This document shows positions 63,317 to 64,000 of a stretch of DNA of 64,000 nt, piece by piece. A model generated the notes under the pieces. The model was not told the DNA's origin, made no database searches, and saw nothing but the letters and a program-made list of their open reading frames with translations. Made by a program: the position numbers and the translations under genes. This DNA comes from Bradyrhizobium manausense. Its GTDB lineage: Bacteria; Pseudomonadota; Alphaproteobacteria; Rhizobiales; Xanthobacteraceae. The DNA is taken from the NCBI RefSeq assembly GCF_001440035.1, contig NZ_LJYG01000047.1:233347-297346 (forward strand), written 5' to 3'. Numbering within the stretch: the first letter of the stretch is position 1; each line of letters starts with the position of its first letter.

Positions 63317-63720
63317 TGTGATATCCCAACTTCTCAATCGTTGTGGTGCGCTCTCAACGCCCTGATCTGGACGTCCCTTCGCGAGTACCGTCTCGAGAAC
63401 ACATGGCACGTCATAGGGGACGTACTTTGCGCGGCACTGCCGGATTTCGTTGGTCCGCCCCCGATTCGGAATGTGCGATTGCAGGGGACTGGGGGACGTG
63501 CTTTGGGCGTCGCCGCAGTGCGGGCGCATTCGCTCGGAGCGCCATGGAGCCGCGCGTCCGCGGCCGTGGGCGAATACCCCGGAATTCCGGAGTTTTTCGA
63601 AAATGCTAACTTAGGGCTGTATTTTTTGGCAATTCGGCCCGATCCGGAACGTCGAAAACGTGACACTCTTTTGTGTCTTTTGACAATCTTATGAGTCCCA
63701 GCACAAAGTCGCGCGCTGCC
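63317..63720. other. Intergenic stretch
   Basis: About 400 bases with no supported gene. It contains a small hairpin-like tgacac...gtgtc near 63660 with no clear role. Confidence 0.35.
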
Positions 63721-64000
63721 CTACGGATCCAGCTCCGTATCCCAGTAGAGGTAGTCCAGCCAGCTATCGTGCAGATAGTTTGGCGGGAACAGGCGGCCGT
63801 TGCGGTGGAGCTGGTGCACGGTCGGCGCGAACGCGTTCTGGCGCGGAAACATTTTTGCCTGAGCCGGCGTCAGATTGCCCTTGCGCAGGTTACAGGGCGA
63901 GCACGCCGCGACCACGTTCTCCCAGGTGGTCTGACCGCCTTTGCTGCGCGGGATGATGTGATCGAAGGTAAGATCGTCGGGCGAGCCGCAATATTGGCAG
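63721..64000 (-). CDS. HNH endonuclease (5' end outside the window)
   Basis: The minus strand is open from the window edge to the stop at 63721. The HNH core is complete: CQYCG, FDHIIPRSKGGQTTWENVVA and the second zinc pair CSPCN, then LRKGNLTPAQAKMFPRQ. Very common single-domain nuclease in alphaproteobacteria, also found with phage and restriction loci. The N-terminus lies beyond 64000. Confidence 0.85.
   Translation of the reverse strand, partial: CQYCGSPDDLTFDHIIPRSKGGQTTWENVVAACSPCNLRKGNLTPAQAKMFPRQNAFAPTVHQLHRNGRLFPPNYLHDSWLDYLYWDTELDP

Overview
The window reads as chromosomal DNA of a Bradyrhizobium-type alphaproteobacterium (Nitrobacteraceae). The support is family content: an Omp25/31-type porin, DUF1236 proteins, a DUF2934 protein, a DUF6894-like protein, an alphaproteobacterial CheZ, a HisKA_2 kinase, and many very small proteins typical of these genomes. 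No rRNA, tRNA or CRISPR array was recognised. The gene calls are read from translated sequence; no database search was possible.

Layout. (1) 0.1-7.3 kb: an operon of a secreted TPR-CHAT protease-like protein, a small Cys-rich secreted protein and a membrane patatin-like phospholipase. (2) 7.5-16 kb: a Tn7-like transposition module (tnsA, tnsB, tnsC, a large tniQ) on the minus strand. Downstream of tniQ is an end-like repeat, and beyond it a second, diverged copy of that repeat with a decayed tniQ tail, as if an older related element lay in tandem. (3) 16-20.3 kb: on the same strand and partly translationally coupled, a soluble FtsH-like AAA+/M41 metalloprotease, two tandem proteins that look like TnsA relatives without the catalytic triad, and an XRE regulator. 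(4) 20.4-23 kb: a metallophosphoesterase, a frameshifted zinc-ribbon gene, an RHH protein, and fragments of a DUF499-type ATPase and a helicase, probably the scar of a deleted defence locus. (5) 23-30.3 kb: a defence cassette. A CD-NTase (CBASS) with an AGS-C-type sensor domain, an S-4TM effector and an upstream DUF2235 hydrolase are transcribed rightward; a MarR-type regulator, a protein kinase and a TPR protein are transcribed leftward. The island seems to end near 30.29 kb, where a 5'-truncated EAL gene begins.

(6) 30.3-49 kb is ordinary chromosome: porin, BrkB/YihY membrane protein, secreted caspase-like protein, small secreted or membrane proteins, a GT4 glycosyltransferase, a response regulator, a Crp-family regulator and an IS21-family remnant. 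(7) 49.2-59.6 kb is signalling: a KaiC-family ATPase coupled to a hybrid histidine kinase, CheZ, a HisKA_2 kinase divergent from a response regulator, and another response regulator. (8) 59.6-63.3 kb holds an IS91-type element (tyrosine recombinase plus HUH/Y1 transposase) and an AAA+ ATPase. The window ends inside an HNH endonuclease gene.

The most promising material is the Tn7-like module running into an FtsH-like metalloprotease with TnsA-like paralogues, the CBASS cassette with its DUF2235 enzyme and divergent kinase/TPR/MarR genes, and the CHAT/patatin operon. Several genes carry single-base frameshifts, some in homopolymers, so sequencing error must be excluded before calling them decayed.
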